Shown in pieces: positions 39,965 to 49,340 of a stretch of 64,000 bases of DNA (positions are counted from its first letter, which is position 1; each line of letters opens with the position of its first letter). The stretch is taken from assembly GCF_003311645.1 (NCBI RefSeq), contig NZ_QEST01000280.1, positions 1 to 64,000 of the forward strand, given 5' to 3'. The translations under genes were made by a program, and so were the position numbers. The notes beneath the pieces were generated by a model. The model was not told where the DNA came from. It made no database searches and saw only the letters and a list, made by a program, of their open reading frames with translations. This DNA is from Streptomyces sp. PT12 (GTDB lineage: Bacteria > Actinomycetota > Actinomycetes > Streptomycetales > Streptomycetaceae).

Positions 39965-41122
39965 TCAGGGCCTGTGCACCCCGAGCAGGCGCGCCGCCCG
40001 CCGGTGGCGCCTGACGCGGTGGACGCCGAACCCGCCGCCCGCGCCCAGCAGGAGCGCGGCGCCGAGCACGGTGACGAGCCACGCGGGGACGCCCGCCCAG
40101 GTGAGCAGCTCGTCCTCGTACGCGACCGGCCTGACCTCGGTGTCCTGAGCGGAACGGCTGAGCGTGTGATCGCCGTTGATCGCCGAGGGTTCGGGAAATG
40201 ACTGTTCGACGACGGTGAGGAACGTGTCGCCCGCCGCGAGGTCGCGCAGCGGGCCCTCGGGCTGCTCGTCGACCGGGAGCCGTGCGGCGAAGGTCACCTC
40301 GGGCGGCGAGCCTCCGATGGCGTCGACGGGCTCCATGCGGCCGGGGCCCAGGACATAGAGCGTGAGCGACTGCTCGGTGTCGGCGTTGGCCGAGAGCCGC
40401 ATCGGATAGACGGGCTCGTCGGCGGCGAAGGTGAGCGAGATCGGGTCCAACGTGCCGCCGAGCACGGCTGGTTCGGCGCCCTCGGCGTCGCCGTCCCCCT
40501 CGGCGCCCGCGGGCGCGAGGCGGATCGCGACATACTCCCAGCCCTGCTCGACATAGGGCGCGAGACCGGCCGCCAGGTCCTCGGGGAGCGCGAAGCCGTT
40601 GTCGCCGAGCCAGGAGTCGAGCGCGCCGGGGTCGGTGGCCGCGAGCCGCGCCACGTCGAACGGGCCGAGCCGGTCGCGGCTGATGATGTCCACCGGAGGG
40701 GCGCCGTCCATCGGCGGCGCGCCCGCCCCATCGCCCGCCCCATCGCCCGCGCCGTCGCCATCGCCCCGCGGCCAGTCGCCATCGCGCGGCCAGAAGTAGT
40801 GCCTGGTGCGCCGCTCCGGCGCGGTCGCTGCGCGCAGGTCGTCGAACAACTCCCGCTCGGCGAGCGCCACTTCGGCGCGGTCGGGCACCGGCATGATCCA
40901 GGCGGCCTCGGTGGCGTCCCCGCCCACCGTGAGGCTCATGACGATCCGCTCGGTGGCGCCGTCCCAGGTCACCACCGAGGTCTCACGCTCGACGGCGATC
41001 GTGTCGTCGGGGTCGGTCACCATGCCGCCGCAGCCGCACGCGTAGGCGGGCCAGGCCACCGCCGCGAACTGCGCGAGCAGCAGCAGGAGAACGGTCGTCG
41101 CCGCGTTTCGTCGGATGCTCAT
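39965..41122 (-). CDS. DUF2330 family exported membrane-anchored protein
   Basis: A 385-residue protein: signal peptide NAATTVLLLLLAQFAAVAWP ending near AYACGCGG, the DUF2330 core (TSVVTWDGATERIVMSLTVG, AAWIMPVPDRAEVALAERE, PGRMEPVDAIGG) and a C-terminal helix (WLVTVLGAALLLGAGGGFGV) with basic tail as anchor. The ACGCGG cysteine cluster just after the signal is conserved in the family. A glycine/aspartate run (DGDGAGDGAGDGAG) is encoded by a short DNA repeat near 40720-40770. Function unknown; it should face outward. Confidence 0.85.
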   Translation of the reverse strand: MSIRRNAATTVLLLLLAQFAAVAWPAYACGCGGMVTDPDDTIAVERETSVVTWDGATERIVMSLTVGGDATEAAWIMPVPDRAEVALAERELFDDLRAATAPERRTRHYFWPRDGDWPRGDGDGAGDGAGDGAGAPPMDGAPPVDIISRDRLGPFDVARLAATDPGALDSWLGDNGFALPEDLAAGLAPYVEQGWEYVAIRLAPAGAEGDGDAEGAEPAVLGGTLDPISLTFAADEPVYPMRLSANADTEQSLTLYVLGPGRMEPVDAIGGSPPEVTFAARLPVDEQPEGPLRDLAAGDTFLTVVEQSFPEPSAINGDHTLSRSAQDTEVRPVAYEDELLTWAGVPAWLVTVLGAALLLGAGGGFGVHRVRRHRRAARLLGVHRP

Positions 41123-41216
41123 CTCCCGTGGGGACGGCCCGGAAGGCGCCGCGGTTCCGGCGCGGGGGCGCCGCGGACGTTTGGTGGCGACCCCGGCAAG
41201 GAACCCGGTCTTCGCC

Positions 41217-41596
41217 ATGGCGAACAGAGACCGGGCAAGAGAAGCCAACGAGCCGGACGGCGCGGCGGACGGCAGGCGGACGGCAGGCGGACGGCAGGCG
41301 GACGGCAGGCGGACAAGGCCAACGGCGGTGCCGGGAGCCCGCGTTCCGTCCTCGACGTGATGCGGCGGGCGGGCGCGGAGTTCCAGGAGCTGACCGGCCT
41401 GAGGGCCGAGGCGGTCACCCGTTTCGAACGGGTCGACGGCGGCTGGGCGGTCGAGGCCGAGGTGACCGAGCTGGCGCGCGTGCCCGACACGATGAGCCTG
41501 ATGGCCACCTACGAGGTCACCACGGGCGCGGACGGCGCCGTGACCGGCTGTCGGCGGGTCCGCCGCTACGAGCGGGGCCGGGCCGACCGCGCCTGA
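41217..41596 (+). pseudogene. gvpO: GvpO-like gas vesicle protein gene, put out of frame by an 11-bp tandem repeat
   Basis: The region 41326-41596 encodes a full GvpO domain: SVLDVMRRAGAEFQELTGLR, AEAVTRFERVDGGWAVEAEV, TELARVPDTMSLMATYEV, GCRRVRRYERG, ending TGA 41596. The natural start, ATG 41217 (MANRDRAREANEPDGAAD), is in another frame. Between them lies GGCGGACGGCA repeated four times plus GGCGGAC. With no or three full units the start would be in frame with the domain; with the present four it is not. Internal GTG/ATG codons at 41357-41362 lack a ribosome site. GvpO is needed for gas vesicle formation in haloarchaea; no other gvp gene is in the window. Confidence 0.7.
41264..41314. repeat. 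11-bp tandem repeat, 4.6 copies, inside the gvpO-like gene
   Basis: GGCGGACGGCA at 41264, 41275, 41286 and 41297, then GGCGGAC (41308-41314). Since 11 is not a multiple of 3, every gain or loss of a unit changes the frame downstream. Confidence 0.9.
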
Positions 41597-41712
41597 CGGC
41601 GCGAAGGACGGCATCGCGCCCGATGAGCTGAACCTGGACCTGGGCCCCGCTCGGCTCGCTCCTCTTCCGCGCGTGGCCGCGCCGGGAACGGCGGCCTACA
41701 GGACTCGATGTC

Positions 41713-43365
41713 CTACAGCGCGCGGGCCGCGGCGCGCCCCGCCGTTCGCCCGGAGAAGAGGCATCCGCCGAGGAACGTGCCTTCGAGCGAGCGGTAGCCG
41801 TGCATCCCGCCGCCGCCGAAGCCCGCCGCCTCGCCCGCCGCGTAGAGCCCGGGCACGGGGTCGCCGCCCTCGGCGAGCACGCGCGCGGAGAGGTCCGTCT
41901 CAAGGCCGCCCAGCGTCTTGCGGGTCAGGATGTGCAGCCGCACGGCGATCAGCGGCCCCGCGTCCGGGTCGAGGAAGCGGTGCGGCGCCGCGACGCGGAC
42001 CAGCCGGTCGCCGAGGTAGGCGCGCGCCCCGCGCACGGCCGTGAGCTGGAGGTCCTTGGTGAAGCGGTGGCCCACCTCGCGGTCGCGCGCCTCGATGTCG
42101 CGGCGCAGGGCGCGCTCGTCGACCAGCCGCTCGCCGGTCAGCTCGTTCATCCCCTTCACGAGCGCGCCGAGGTCGCGCTCCACCACGAAGTCGGGGCCGT
42201 GCTCCATGAACGCCCGCACGGGTCCCGGCGCCCCCGAGCGGGCCCTGGCCAGGACGCCGCGCACGCTGCGCCCCGTGAGGTCGGGGTTCTGCTCGGAGCC
42301 CGAGAGCGCGAACTCCTTCTCGATGATCTTCCTGGTGAGCACGAACCACGTGTGCCCGTGCCCGCCGCGCGTGATGTGCTCAAGGGTGCCGAGCGTGTCG
42401 AAGCCGGGGAAGAGCGGCACGGGCAGCCGCCGCCCCGTGGCGTCGAGCCACAGCGACGAGGGCCCCGGCAGGATCCGGATGCCGTGCCGGGACCAGATGG
42501 GGTCCCAGTTGGTGATGCCCTCGGTGTAGTGCCACATCCGGTCGCGGTTGACCAGCCGCGCGCCGGCGCGTTCGGCGATCCCGAGCAGCCGCCCGTCCAC
42601 GTGCGCGGGAACGCCGCTGAGCAGGTGCGCGGGGGGCGCGCCCAGGCGTTCCGGCCAGTGCTCGCGGACTAGGTCGTGGTTCCCGCCGATGCCGCCCGAG
42701 GTGACGATCACGGCCTGGGCGCGCAGCTCGAACAGGCCGATCACCTCGCGGCTGCTCGCCGTGCCGCGCCGCGCGGCGCTCGGCGCGAGCACCTCGCCCG
42801 TGACGGTGTCGAGCGCGCCCGCGCTGCGCCCGAGCCCGGCCACGCGGTGGCGGAACCTCAGGTCGACCAGGCCGCGTTCGGCCGCGGCGCGCACGCGGCG
42901 TTCGAACGGCTCGACGAGGCCGGGGCCCGTTCCCCAGGTGATGTGGAAGCGGGGCACGGAGTTCCCGTGGCCGCCCGCCGCGTAGCCGCCGCGCTCGGCC
43001 CAGCCGACGACGGGGAAGAACCGTATGCCGTGGCCGCGCAGCCACGCCCGCTTCTCCCCCGCGGCGAAGTCGACATAGGACTCGGCCCAGCGGCGCGGCC
43101 AGTGGTCCTCCGGCCTGTCGAACGCGGCCGTGCCGAGCCAGTCCTGCCACGCCAGGTCCCTGCTGTCGCGCACGCGCAGCCGCCGCTGCTCGGGCGAGCC
43201 GACCAGGAAGAGGCCGCCGAACGACCAGTGCGCCTGCCCGCCGATGGACGCCTCGGGCTCCTGGTCGAGCAGGATCACCTTCCGCCCGGTGTCGGCCAGC
43301 TCGGCGGTGGCGGTCAGACCGGCGAGCCCGGCCCCGATCACGATGACGTCGGCGTCATAGGCCAT
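41713..43365 (-). CDS. FAD-binding dehydrogenase (fumarate reductase/KstD-type flavoprotein)
   Basis: A 550-residue protein: FAD site ADVIVIGAGLAGLTATAELA near residues 4-24, VILLDQEPEASIGGQAHWSF, the middle AVIVTSGGIGGNHDLVREHW and the C-terminal FAD block DPVPGLYAAGEAAGFGGGGM, HGYRSLEGTFLGGCLFSGRT. This group oxidises or reduces C-C bonds next to carbonyls, including 3-ketosteroid dehydrogenases. It lies 77 bases downstream of pxpC on the same strand, so it may share the 5-oxoproline operon, though its link to that pathway is unclear. ATG 43365 follows AGGA. Confidence 0.85.
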   Translation of the reverse strand: MAYDADVIVIGAGLAGLTATAELADTGRKVILLDQEPEASIGGQAHWSFGGLFLVGSPEQRRLRVRDSRDLAWQDWLGTAAFDRPEDHWPRRWAESYVDFAAGEKRAWLRGHGIRFFPVVGWAERGGYAAGGHGNSVPRFHITWGTGPGLVEPFERRVRAAAERGLVDLRFRHRVAGLGRSAGALDTVTGEVLAPSAARRGTASSREVIGLFELRAQAVIVTSGGIGGNHDLVREHWPERLGAPPAHLLSGVPAHVDGRLLGIAERAGARLVNRDRMWHYTEGITNWDPIWSRHGIRILPGPSSLWLDATGRRLPVPLFPGFDTLGTLEHITRGGHGHTWFVLTRKIIEKEFALSGSEQNPDLTGRSVRGVLARARSGAPGPVRAFMEHGPDFVVERDLGALVKGMNELTGERLVDERALRRDIEARDREVGHRFTKDLQLTAVRGARAYLGDRLVRVAAPHRFLDPDAGPLIAVRLHILTRKTLGGLETDLSARVLAEGGDPVPGLYAAGEAAGFGGGGMHGYRSLEGTFLGGCLFSGRTAGRAAARAL

Positions 43366-43442
43366 CCCCGCATCCTGGGCCACGGGCGGTACGGCGTCAA
43401 CGGCGGCGCCGACGCCCGGCATCAACGGCGGCGCCGAGGGCA

Positions 43443-44354
43443 TCAACGCCCCGGCGCGGCCCGGTGGATCGCCCCGCCGCGCATCGCCCCGCCGCGCACC
43501 AGGAAACGCACCGGGGTGCCGGGCCTGGCCTGGGCCGCCGCGGCGAGGTCGGGCTCGGCCACGACGCCGATCACGGGGTAGCCGCCGGTGGGCGGGTGGT
43601 CGGCGAGGAACACCACGGGCAGGCCGTCGGGCGGCACCTGGACGGCGCCGAGCACCGTGCCCTCGCTCGGCAGCTCGCCGTCCCTGGCGCGCGCGAGCGG
43701 TGGGCCCTCGGTGCGCAGGCCGATGCGGTTGGCGGCGGGCGATACCACGTAGCGGGCGCTGGCCAGGGTGGCGAGCGCCCCCGGCGCGAACCAGTCGTCG
43801 CGCGGCCCGGGGCGCACGCGCAGCACGAGGGTGGCGGGGGGCGCCGGGTGCGGGATCGCGTCGGCGGGCGCGGGGGGCGGCCCAGGGGCGCCGAGCGGGA
43901 GTTCCGCGCCCTCGGCCAGCGGCGGGGGGCCGAGGCCCGAGAGCAGGTCGGTGGCGCGGCTGCCCAGCACGGGGGCGACGGCGACGCCCCCCGCGAACGC
44001 CACATGGCAGCGCACCCCGCTCCCCGCGGGCCCGAGGGCGAGCACGGCCCCCGCGGGCACGCGCACCGGCGCGCCCCAGGGCGCGGGCGTCCCGTCGACG
44101 GTGACGGCGCAGAACGCCCCGGTCACCGCCGCGGTGACGGGGTGGCTCGGGCGGACCGCGCAGCCGCCGAGGGTTGTCTCCAGGGTGGCGGCGCTGGGGT
44201 CGTTGCCCACGAGGCGGTTCGCGAGCAGGTGCGCGGGCCGGTCGAGCGCTCCCGAGCGCGGCACGCCGAGGTGTGCGAGGCCGGGCCGCCCGAGGTCCTG
44301 AACGGTGGTCAGCGGCCCAGGGGCCACCACCGTGAGGGTGGGGCGCGCGCTCAT
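43443..44354 (-). CDS. pxpC: 5-oxoprolinase subunit C, biotin-dependent carboxyltransferase family
   Basis: A 303-residue KipA/PxpC protein: LTVVAPGPLTTVQDLGRPGL at the start, GVPRSGALDRPAHLLANRLV, NPDSAA-type NDPSAATLETTLGG, and the end PVVFLADHPPTGGYPVIGVV. With PxpA and PxpB it makes the ATP-dependent prokaryotic 5-oxoprolinase, which opens pyroglutamate to glutamate. ATG 44354 overlaps the PxpB stop. Biotin is not used despite the family name. Confidence 0.9.
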   Translation of the reverse strand: MSARPTLTVVAPGPLTTVQDLGRPGLAHLGVPRSGALDRPAHLLANRLVGNDPSAATLETTLGGCAVRPSHPVTAAVTGAFCAVTVDGTPAPWGAPVRVPAGAVLALGPAGSGVRCHVAFAGGVAVAPVLGSRATDLLSGLGPPPLAEGAELPLGAPGPPPAPADAIPHPAPPATLVLRVRPGPRDDWFAPGALATLASARYVVSPAANRIGLRTEGPPLARARDGELPSEGTVLGAVQVPPDGLPVVFLADHPPTGGYPVIGVVAEPDLAAAAQARPGTPVRFLVRGGAMRGGAIHRAAPGR

Positions 44355-44992
44355 CCGGCGGACCCGGAGGCGGCCTCGGGAGCGAGGGGGACGAAGCGGA
44401 CGCGCGTGCCGGGCGTGAGGAGCGCCGCGGGGGCGCGTTCCGGATCCCACAGCACCGCGTCGGTGGTGCCGATGAGCTGCCAGCCCCCGGGCGAGGCATG
44501 CGGATAGACGCCCGTGTAGGGCCCGGCGAGGGCGACGGAGCCGACGGGGACGCGGGTCCTCGGGGTGGCCCTGCGCGGCACGGCGTACCGTTCCGGCAGG
44601 CCCGTGAGGTAGCCGAACCCCGGCGCGAAGCCGCAGAACGCCACCCGGAACGCCGTTCCCGCGTGGATCCCCGCGACGTCATCGGGCTTCACGCCCCAGT
44701 GGCGGGCGACTTCGGCGAGGTCGGGCCCCGTGTAGCGCACGGGCAGGGTGACGGTGTCGCCCGCCTCGGGCGCGGTGGGCGGGATCTCCCACGTGGGGAG
44801 AGCCGCGGCAAGGCGCGCCGGGTCGGCGACGCCGTCGACGAGCACGGTGCGGGCGGCGGGCACGATGTCGGTCACGGGCCCGAGCGCCCCCGCGTCCCGG
44901 CGCCGCAGCAGCTCGGCGTGCAGGGCCAACGCGGCGTCGCCGTCCGGGAGTTCGACGAGCAGCGCGTGGTCGCCCACGGGGATGGCCCTCAT
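44351..44992 (-). CDS. pxpB: 5-oxoprolinase subunit B (KipI family)
   Basis: A 213-residue protein: [77 protein letters not shown] and YTGVYPHASPGGWQLIGTTD are the KipI/PxpB signature. In Bacillus subtilis the homologue KipI inhibits the sporulation kinase KinA, but the operon here points to 5-oxoprolinase function. It overlaps PxpA and PxpC by 4 bases each. Confidence 0.9.
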   Translation of the reverse strand: MRAIPVGDHALLVELPDGDAALALHAELLRRRDAGALGPVTDIVPAARTVLVDGVADPARLAAALPTWEIPPTAPEAGDTVTLPVRYTGPDLAEVARHWGVKPDDVAGIHAGTAFRVAFCGFAPGFGYLTGLPERYAVPRRATPRTRVPVGSVALAGPYTGVYPHASPGGWQLIGTTDAVLWDPERAPAALLTPGTRVRFVPLAPEAASGSAG

Positions 44993-45762
44993 GCGAAGGG
45001 CTCCACGGCGACCCGCGCGGCCTCGAGCCCTTCGCGGACCCTGCGGGCCAGCGCGGCGGCGCCCTCGGTGTCGCCGTGCACGCACAGCGAACGCGCCCTG
45101 ATGGCGAGGGTGCCGCCCCCGTGGGTGGTCACCCTGCCCTCGGTGGCGATCCCGACCGAGCGCCGCACCACCGCGTCGGGGTCGACGACCACCGCGCCCG
45201 GCTCGCGCCGGGGCACCAGCGCGCCGCCGTCGGTGTAGGCCCGGTCGGCGAACGCCTCGTTCACCACGGGAAGTCCCGCGGCGGCCGCGGCCCGGTGCAG
45301 CGCCGAGCCCGGCAGTCCGAGCACGGACAGCCGGGCCCCGGCCAGGGCGGCGCCCTCGGCCACGGCCGCGGCCTGGGCCTCGTCGGTGACGGCGCGGTTG
45401 TAGAGGGCGCCGTGCGGCTTGACGTAGGAGACGCGGGACCCGGCAGCGCGGGCGAAGACCTCGAGGGCGCCGATCTGGTAGGCGACGTCGGCCGCCAACT
45501 CGCCCGGCTCGACATCCATCGCCCGGCGGCCGAAGCCCGCCAGGTCCCGGTAGGAGACCTGCGCCCCGATGGCCACGCCGCGCTCGGCTGCCAGGGCGCA
45601 GACCCGGCGCATGGTGGAGGCGTCGCCCGCGTGATAGCCGCACGCCACGTTGGCGCTCGTCACGACGGACAGCAGCGTTTCGTCGTCGGTCAGCCGCCAC
45701 CGTCCGAACCCCTCGCCGAGATCGGCGTTGAGATCGATCGACGCTCTCCCTGTGCTCAACAT
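44989..45762 (-). CDS. pxpA: 5-oxoprolinase subunit A (LamB/YcsF family)
   Basis: A 257-residue protein: [60 protein letters not shown] and [15 protein letters not shown] are the PxpA hallmarks, with the Asp and His residues of the YdjC/glycoside-hydrolase-like pocket. It starts inside the last codons of the DUF1445 gene (7-base overlap), so translation is coupled through MFS, DUF1445, PxpA, PxpB and PxpC. Confidence 0.9.
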   Translation of the reverse strand: MLSTGRASIDLNADLGEGFGRWRLTDDETLLSVVTSANVACGYHAGDASTMRRVCALAAERGVAIGAQVSYRDLAGFGRRAMDVEPGELAADVAYQIGALEVFARAAGSRVSYVKPHGALYNRAVTDEAQAAAVAEGAALAGARLSVLGLPGSALHRAAAAAGLPVVNEAFADRAYTDGGALVPRREPGAVVVDPDAVVRRSVGIATEGRVTTHGGGTLAIRARSLCVHGDTEGAAALARRVREGLEAARVAVEPFA

Positions 45763-46604
45763 GCGACCTGAAACTCCTTGTCCCGCGCGTCGGTGATGAA
45801 CATATAGCCCGGCGCGTGGGTGATCGCGAACGGTGGGCGCGATGCCATCAGCGCGGCCTGGGCCGTGACGCCGCAGGCCCAGAAGACCGGGACATCGCCC
45901 GGCTCGGGGGTGACGGCCTCACCGAAGTCGGGCCGGTCGATGGACCTGATGCCCAGGGCCATCGGGTCGCCCGTGTGGACGGGGCCGCCGTGCATCCCCG
46001 GCATCGTGGCGGTGATCAGGCGCGCCCTGCGCACCAGGGGCGCGGGCACGGGCCGCATCGAGACGACCAGGGGGCCGCTGAGCCGCCGCGCGGGGCGGCA
46101 GGCGCGGTTGGTGACATACATGGGGACGTTGCGGCCCTGCTCGGTGTGGCGCAGCGGAACGCCCGCCAGGGCCAGGGCCGTTTCGAAGGTGAAGCTGCAC
46201 CCGATGAGGAACGCCACCAGGTCGTCCCTCCAGTGCGCGCTCGCGTCCCGTGGCTCGTCGACGAGGACGCCGTTCTCCCAGACGCGGTAGCGCGGCAGGT
46301 CGGTGCGGAGGTCGGCGCCTGGGGCGAGCCGGGTCGTCCAGGATCCGGCCGCGGTGGTGTCGAGGACCGGGCAGGGCTGGGGGTTGCGCCCGCAGAACTC
46401 CTCGACGTCCCGCGCCCAGTCGGCGGGCACGGCGACGAGGTTGGCCTGGGTGCGGCCGGGGGCCAGGCCCGCGGTGGGGGCGGCGTGCCCGGCGCGGAAG
46501 CGGGCGCGGAGCTCGGCAGGTCCGGGGGGCCGCGGGGGGCCGGGGGGCGTGTGCGGGGGTCCCTGGGGTGCTCGCGGGGGTCCCTGGGGTGCTCGCGGAT
46601 TCAC
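45756..46604 (-). CDS. DUF1445 (UPF0317) putative hydro-lyase
   Basis: A 282-residue protein: [86 protein letters not shown] and [12 protein letters not shown] fit the family. The human mitochondrial member, fused to another domain, is a D-glutamate cyclase forming 5-oxo-D-proline, so placement with 5-oxoprolinase genes suggests a role in glutamate/5-oxoproline interconversion; this is inference. The first 30 residues are proline/glycine repeats ([12 protein letters not shown]). GTG 46604 overlaps the transporter stop (GTGA). Confidence 0.9.
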   Translation of the reverse strand: MNPRAPQGPPRAPQGPPHTPPGPPRPPGPAELRARFRAGHAAPTAGLAPGRTQANLVAVPADWARDVEEFCGRNPQPCPVLDTTAAGSWTTRLAPGADLRTDLPRYRVWENGVLVDEPRDASAHWRDDLVAFLIGCSFTFETALALAGVPLRHTEQGRNVPMYVTNRACRPARRLSGPLVVSMRPVPAPLVRRARLITATMPGMHGGPVHTGDPMALGIRSIDRPDFGEAVTPEPGDVPVFWACGVTAQAALMASRPPFAITHAPGYMFITDARDKEFQVAC

Positions 46605-47920
46605 AGGGCGCGTCCTTTCGTCTCGGGCAGGCCGAGCAGGGCCAGCAGGGCGAGGGCGTAGGCGGCCGCGCCGAAGACCAGGGCGCCGCCGACGCCGAGC
46701 CGGTCGGCCATGAAGCCGACGGTGGTGGGGAAGACGGCGCCGACGGCCCGTCCGGTGTTGTAGGTGAAGCCCTGGCCCGTGCCGCGCAGGGCCGTGGGGT
46801 AGAGCTCGGCGAGCAGCGAGCCGAACGAGCTGAAGATGGCCGACGAGCAGAAGCCGAGCGGCAGTCCGAGCACCATGACCAGGGTGTTGGCGCCCTCGGG
46901 GACGGCGCTGTAGGCGCCGATGGACAGGGCGGACAGGACGGCGAACAGCGCGATGTTGTGCCGCCTGCCGAGCCGGTCGGTGATGTAGCCGCCGGTGAGA
47001 TACCCGGCGAACGCGCCCGAGATGAGGAACGTGAGATAGCCCCCGGTGTTCACGACCGAGAGGCCGCGCTCGTCGCGCAGATAGGAGGGCACCCATGTGG
47101 CGAGCGTGTAGTAGCCGCCCTGGACGCCGGTGGAGAGCAGGACCGCGAACAGGGTGGGGCGCAGCAGCGGGCCGCGGAAGATGGCCCGCAGCGAGCCGCG
47201 TTCGGCGCTGCGCAGGCGGCGTTCGGTCACCGCGGGGGCGTCGGTGACGCTGCGGCGGACATAGAGGACGAGCAGGGCGGGGAGCGCGCCGGTGAGGAAC
47301 ATCACGCGCCAGGCGGTGTCCTCGGGGAAGACCGAGAAGATCACGGTGTTGACGACCACGGCGAGGCCCCAGCCGACCGCCCATGAGCTCTGGATCCAGG
47401 CGAGGGTGCGGCCCCGGTGCCGGTCGCTGGCGTACTCGGCGACCAGGACGGCGCCGACCGCCCACTCGCCGCCGAAGCCGAGGCCCTGGAGCGCGCGGAA
47501 GACCAGCAGCAGCTCGTAGCTGGGGGCGAGGCCGCACAGCAGGGTGAAGAACGCGTAGGTGACGACGGTGATCATCAGCGCCCTGACCCTGCCGATGCGG
47601 TCGGCGAGCACTCCGGCCGCGGCGCCGCCGAGCGCGGAGAACAGGAGCGTGACCGTGGTCAGCAGGCCGGTCTGGCCAGAGTTCAGGAGGAAGTACGCCT
47701 CGATGGCGACCATGCTCAGCGGGAGCGTGAAGAAGTCGTAGGAGTCGAGGCCATAGCCGCCGAACGCGCCGGCGAAGGCGCGGCGGCCGCGGGGGCCGAG
47801 GGAGCGGAACCAGGCGAACGAGCCGGTCTCGCCCGCGTCCTGGGGGTCGGATCCGGGTGGGGATCCGGGGTGGGAGGGGCCAAGTCCTGGCGGGGCGGGG
47901 GGCGTTGCGTGCGAGCTCAT
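46601..47920 (-). CDS. MFS transporter, sugar/acid symporter type, probable 5-oxoproline or amino-acid-like acid uptake
   Basis: A 439-residue protein with twelve helices; [15 protein letters not shown] is the loop 2-3 motif [21 protein letters not shown] matches the aromatic-acid/metabolite symporter group, and the C-terminus ends [13 protein letters not shown] chose ATG 47920 because GTGAGGT lies just ahead; GTG 47926 is an alternative. It is the first gene of the operon running through pxpC and faces the GntR gene, so it probably imports the pathway's substrate. Confidence 0.85.
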   Translation of the reverse strand: MSSHATPPAPPGLGPSHPGSPPGSDPQDAGETGSFAWFRSLGPRGRRAFAGAFGGYGLDSYDFFTLPLSMVAIEAYFLLNSGQTGLLTTVTLLFSALGGAAAGVLADRIGRVRALMITVVTYAFFTLLCGLAPSYELLLVFRALQGLGFGGEWAVGAVLVAEYASDRHRGRTLAWIQSSWAVGWGLAVVVNTVIFSVFPEDTAWRVMFLTGALPALLVLYVRRSVTDAPAVTERRLRSAERGSLRAIFRGPLLRPTLFAVLLSTGVQGGYYTLATWVPSYLRDERGLSVVNTGGYLTFLISGAFAGYLTGGYITDRLGRRHNIALFAVLSALSIGAYSAVPEGANTLVMVLGLPLGFCSSAIFSSFGSLLAELYPTALRGTGQGFTYNTGRAVGAVFPTTVGFMADRLGVGGALVFGAAAYALALLALLGLPETKGRAL

Positions 47921-47966
47921 GTGCACCTCACGGAAGCGGGAACCGCGATCGGGTTCGGATGAGTCG

Positions 47967-48041
47967 GGTGCTGTGCCGTGTCCTGCTGTGCTGTGCCATG
48001 CCGTGCGTTGCCGTGCCGTGCGTTGCCGTGCCGTGCCGCGG
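47967..48041. repeat. Low-complexity TGCCG/TGCGT repeat
   Basis: Irregular copies of GTGCCGTGC, GCGTTGCCGTG and GTGCTGTGC fill this 75-base stretch in the MFS/GntR intergenic region. It is not coding in any convincing frame. Confidence 0.6.
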
Positions 48042-48083
48042 GTGTGCGAGGGCGGCAGGGCCGCCCTCCCTCAAGCTAGGGGA

Positions 48084-48094
48084 TTGTTCAACAA
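48084..48094. promoter_or_regulatory. Candidate GntR operator
   Basis: TTGTT-C-AACAA is an 11-bp palindrome with one central base in the AT-rich centre of the divergent spacer, the usual form of FadR/FCD-type GntR sites. It lies 113 bases before the GntR start and about 160 before the transporter start. Confidence 0.5.
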
Positions 48095-48206
48095 GAGAGC
48101 AAGGGATCAGGGGAACGATCCTCACGTTGTCTCATTCTCGTTTCCGCGATTGACTGCGGGGGGCACGATGGCGCCCCGGGGGGAGGGCCGCGCGGAAAGA
48201 GGAGAC

Positions 48207-48902
48207 GTGACAGACACCCAGGACTCGCTGGCCGCACTCGCGGACGACCGCGCGCTGCTCGACCGGACGGGCACGGCCGAGCGGGTCGCCGAGATCCTTC
48301 GCAGCCGTGTGGCCGAGGGCCACTTCCCGCCCGGCACCCAGCTGTCGGAGAAGGCGATCAGCGAGCGGCTCGGCGTCTCGCGCAACACGCTGCGCGAGGC
48401 GTTCCGGCTGCTCACCCACGAGCGGCTGCTCGAGCACGCGCTCAACCGCGGCGTGTTCGTGCGGCGGCTGACCGTCGACGACCTGCACGACATCTACCGC
48501 GTGCGGCGCCTGGTGGAGTGCGCCACGCTCAGGGGCCTCGGCGCCCCGCCCTACGACCTGGACGGCCTCAAGGACGCCGTGGCGCTCGGCGAGCGGGCGG
48601 CGAAGGAGGAGCGGTGGCGGGAGCTCGGCACCGCCAACATCCGCTTCCACGAGCACCTGGTGGCGCTCGGCGGCAGCCCGCGCACCGACGAGCTGATGCG
48701 GCGGATCCTCGCCGAACTCCGGCTCGCCTTCCATGTGATGGCCGACCCGCGCCGCTTCCACGAGCCGTATCTGCCGAGGAACGGCGAGATCCTCCAGTCG
48801 CTCGTCGCGGGCGACGCGCCCCACGCGGAGCGGCTGCTCGCCCGCTACCTGGACGACTCGCGCAGCCAGGTGGCCGACGCCTACGAGCGCCAGATCGGCT
48901 GA
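48207..48902 (+). CDS. GntR-family regulator, FCD (FadR-type) ligand domain
   Basis: A 231-residue protein. Winged HTH at about 18-80: AERVAEILRSRVAEGHFPPG, TQLSEKAISERLGVSRNTLR, EAFRLLTHERLLEHALNRGV. The FCD helical domain follows (HDIYRVRRLVECATLRGL, NIRFHEHLVALGGSPRTDEL), with metal-binding Asp/His residues. FCD regulators respond to organic acids, fitting control of the divergent 5-oxoproline operon. AGAGGAG before GTG 48207 decides the start over ATG 48168. Confidence 0.9.
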   Translation: MTDTQDSLAALADDRALLDRTGTAERVAEILRSRVAEGHFPPGTQLSEKAISERLGVSRNTLREAFRLLTHERLLEHALNRGVFVRRLTVDDLHDIYRVRRLVECATLRGLGAPPYDLDGLKDAVALGERAAKEERWRELGTANIRFHEHLVALGGSPRTDELMRRILAELRLAFHVMADPRRFHEPYLPRNGEILQSLVAGDAPHAERLLARYLDDSRSQVADAYERQIG

Positions 48903-48941
48903 GCGGGCGCCCTCCACGAGGGAGCGCCTAGGCTCGGTCGT

Positions 48942-49340
48942 ATGGTGCGACGAACGGTGCGGGCGGTGCGGCTGTGGTTCTCGCCCGAGCGGCTGAGGGC
49001 GGAGGGCACGACGCCCGACTACCGGTTCTCGCTGGCGAACGAGCGAACGTTTCTCGCCTGGTTGCGTACGGCACTCGCGCTGCTCGCGGGCGGGATCGCC
49101 GTGGACCAGTTCCTCACCGGCATGCGCTGGGCGGTGCGCACCGCGATCGCGGTCGCGCTGCTCGCGGGCGGCGCCCTGTGCGCGATCAGGGCGGTCAACC
49201 ACTGGGTGCGCTCTGAACGCGCCATGCGCCGCGGCGACGACCTTCCGGCCAGCCGCTTTCCCACCCTGCTCGCGCTCGGCACGGCCGCGACCGCGACGCT
49301 GGTGCTCGTCGCCGTGGTGGCCGGGTGGGCCGGGACATGA
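48942..49340 (+). CDS. DUF202/YidH family membrane protein
   Basis: A 132-residue protein with the YidH hallmark FSLANERTFLAWLRTALALL and three membrane helices. The family is small, inner-membrane and uncharacterised. ATG 48942; the gene overlaps the next DUF202 gene by 4 bases, and the two-gene arrangement is conserved in many actinomycetes, suggesting a heteromeric complex. Confidence 0.9.
   Translation: MVRRTVRAVRLWFSPERLRAEGTTPDYRFSLANERTFLAWLRTALALLAGGIAVDQFLTGMRWAVRTAIAVALLAGGALCAIRAVNHWVRSERAMRRGDDLPASRFPTLLALGTAATATLVLVAVVAGWAGT

Noticed and set aside
41217-41596. A gas vesicle gene cluster
   Set aside because: Only the gvpO-like domain is present; no GvpA, F, L or N type protein lies in the window.
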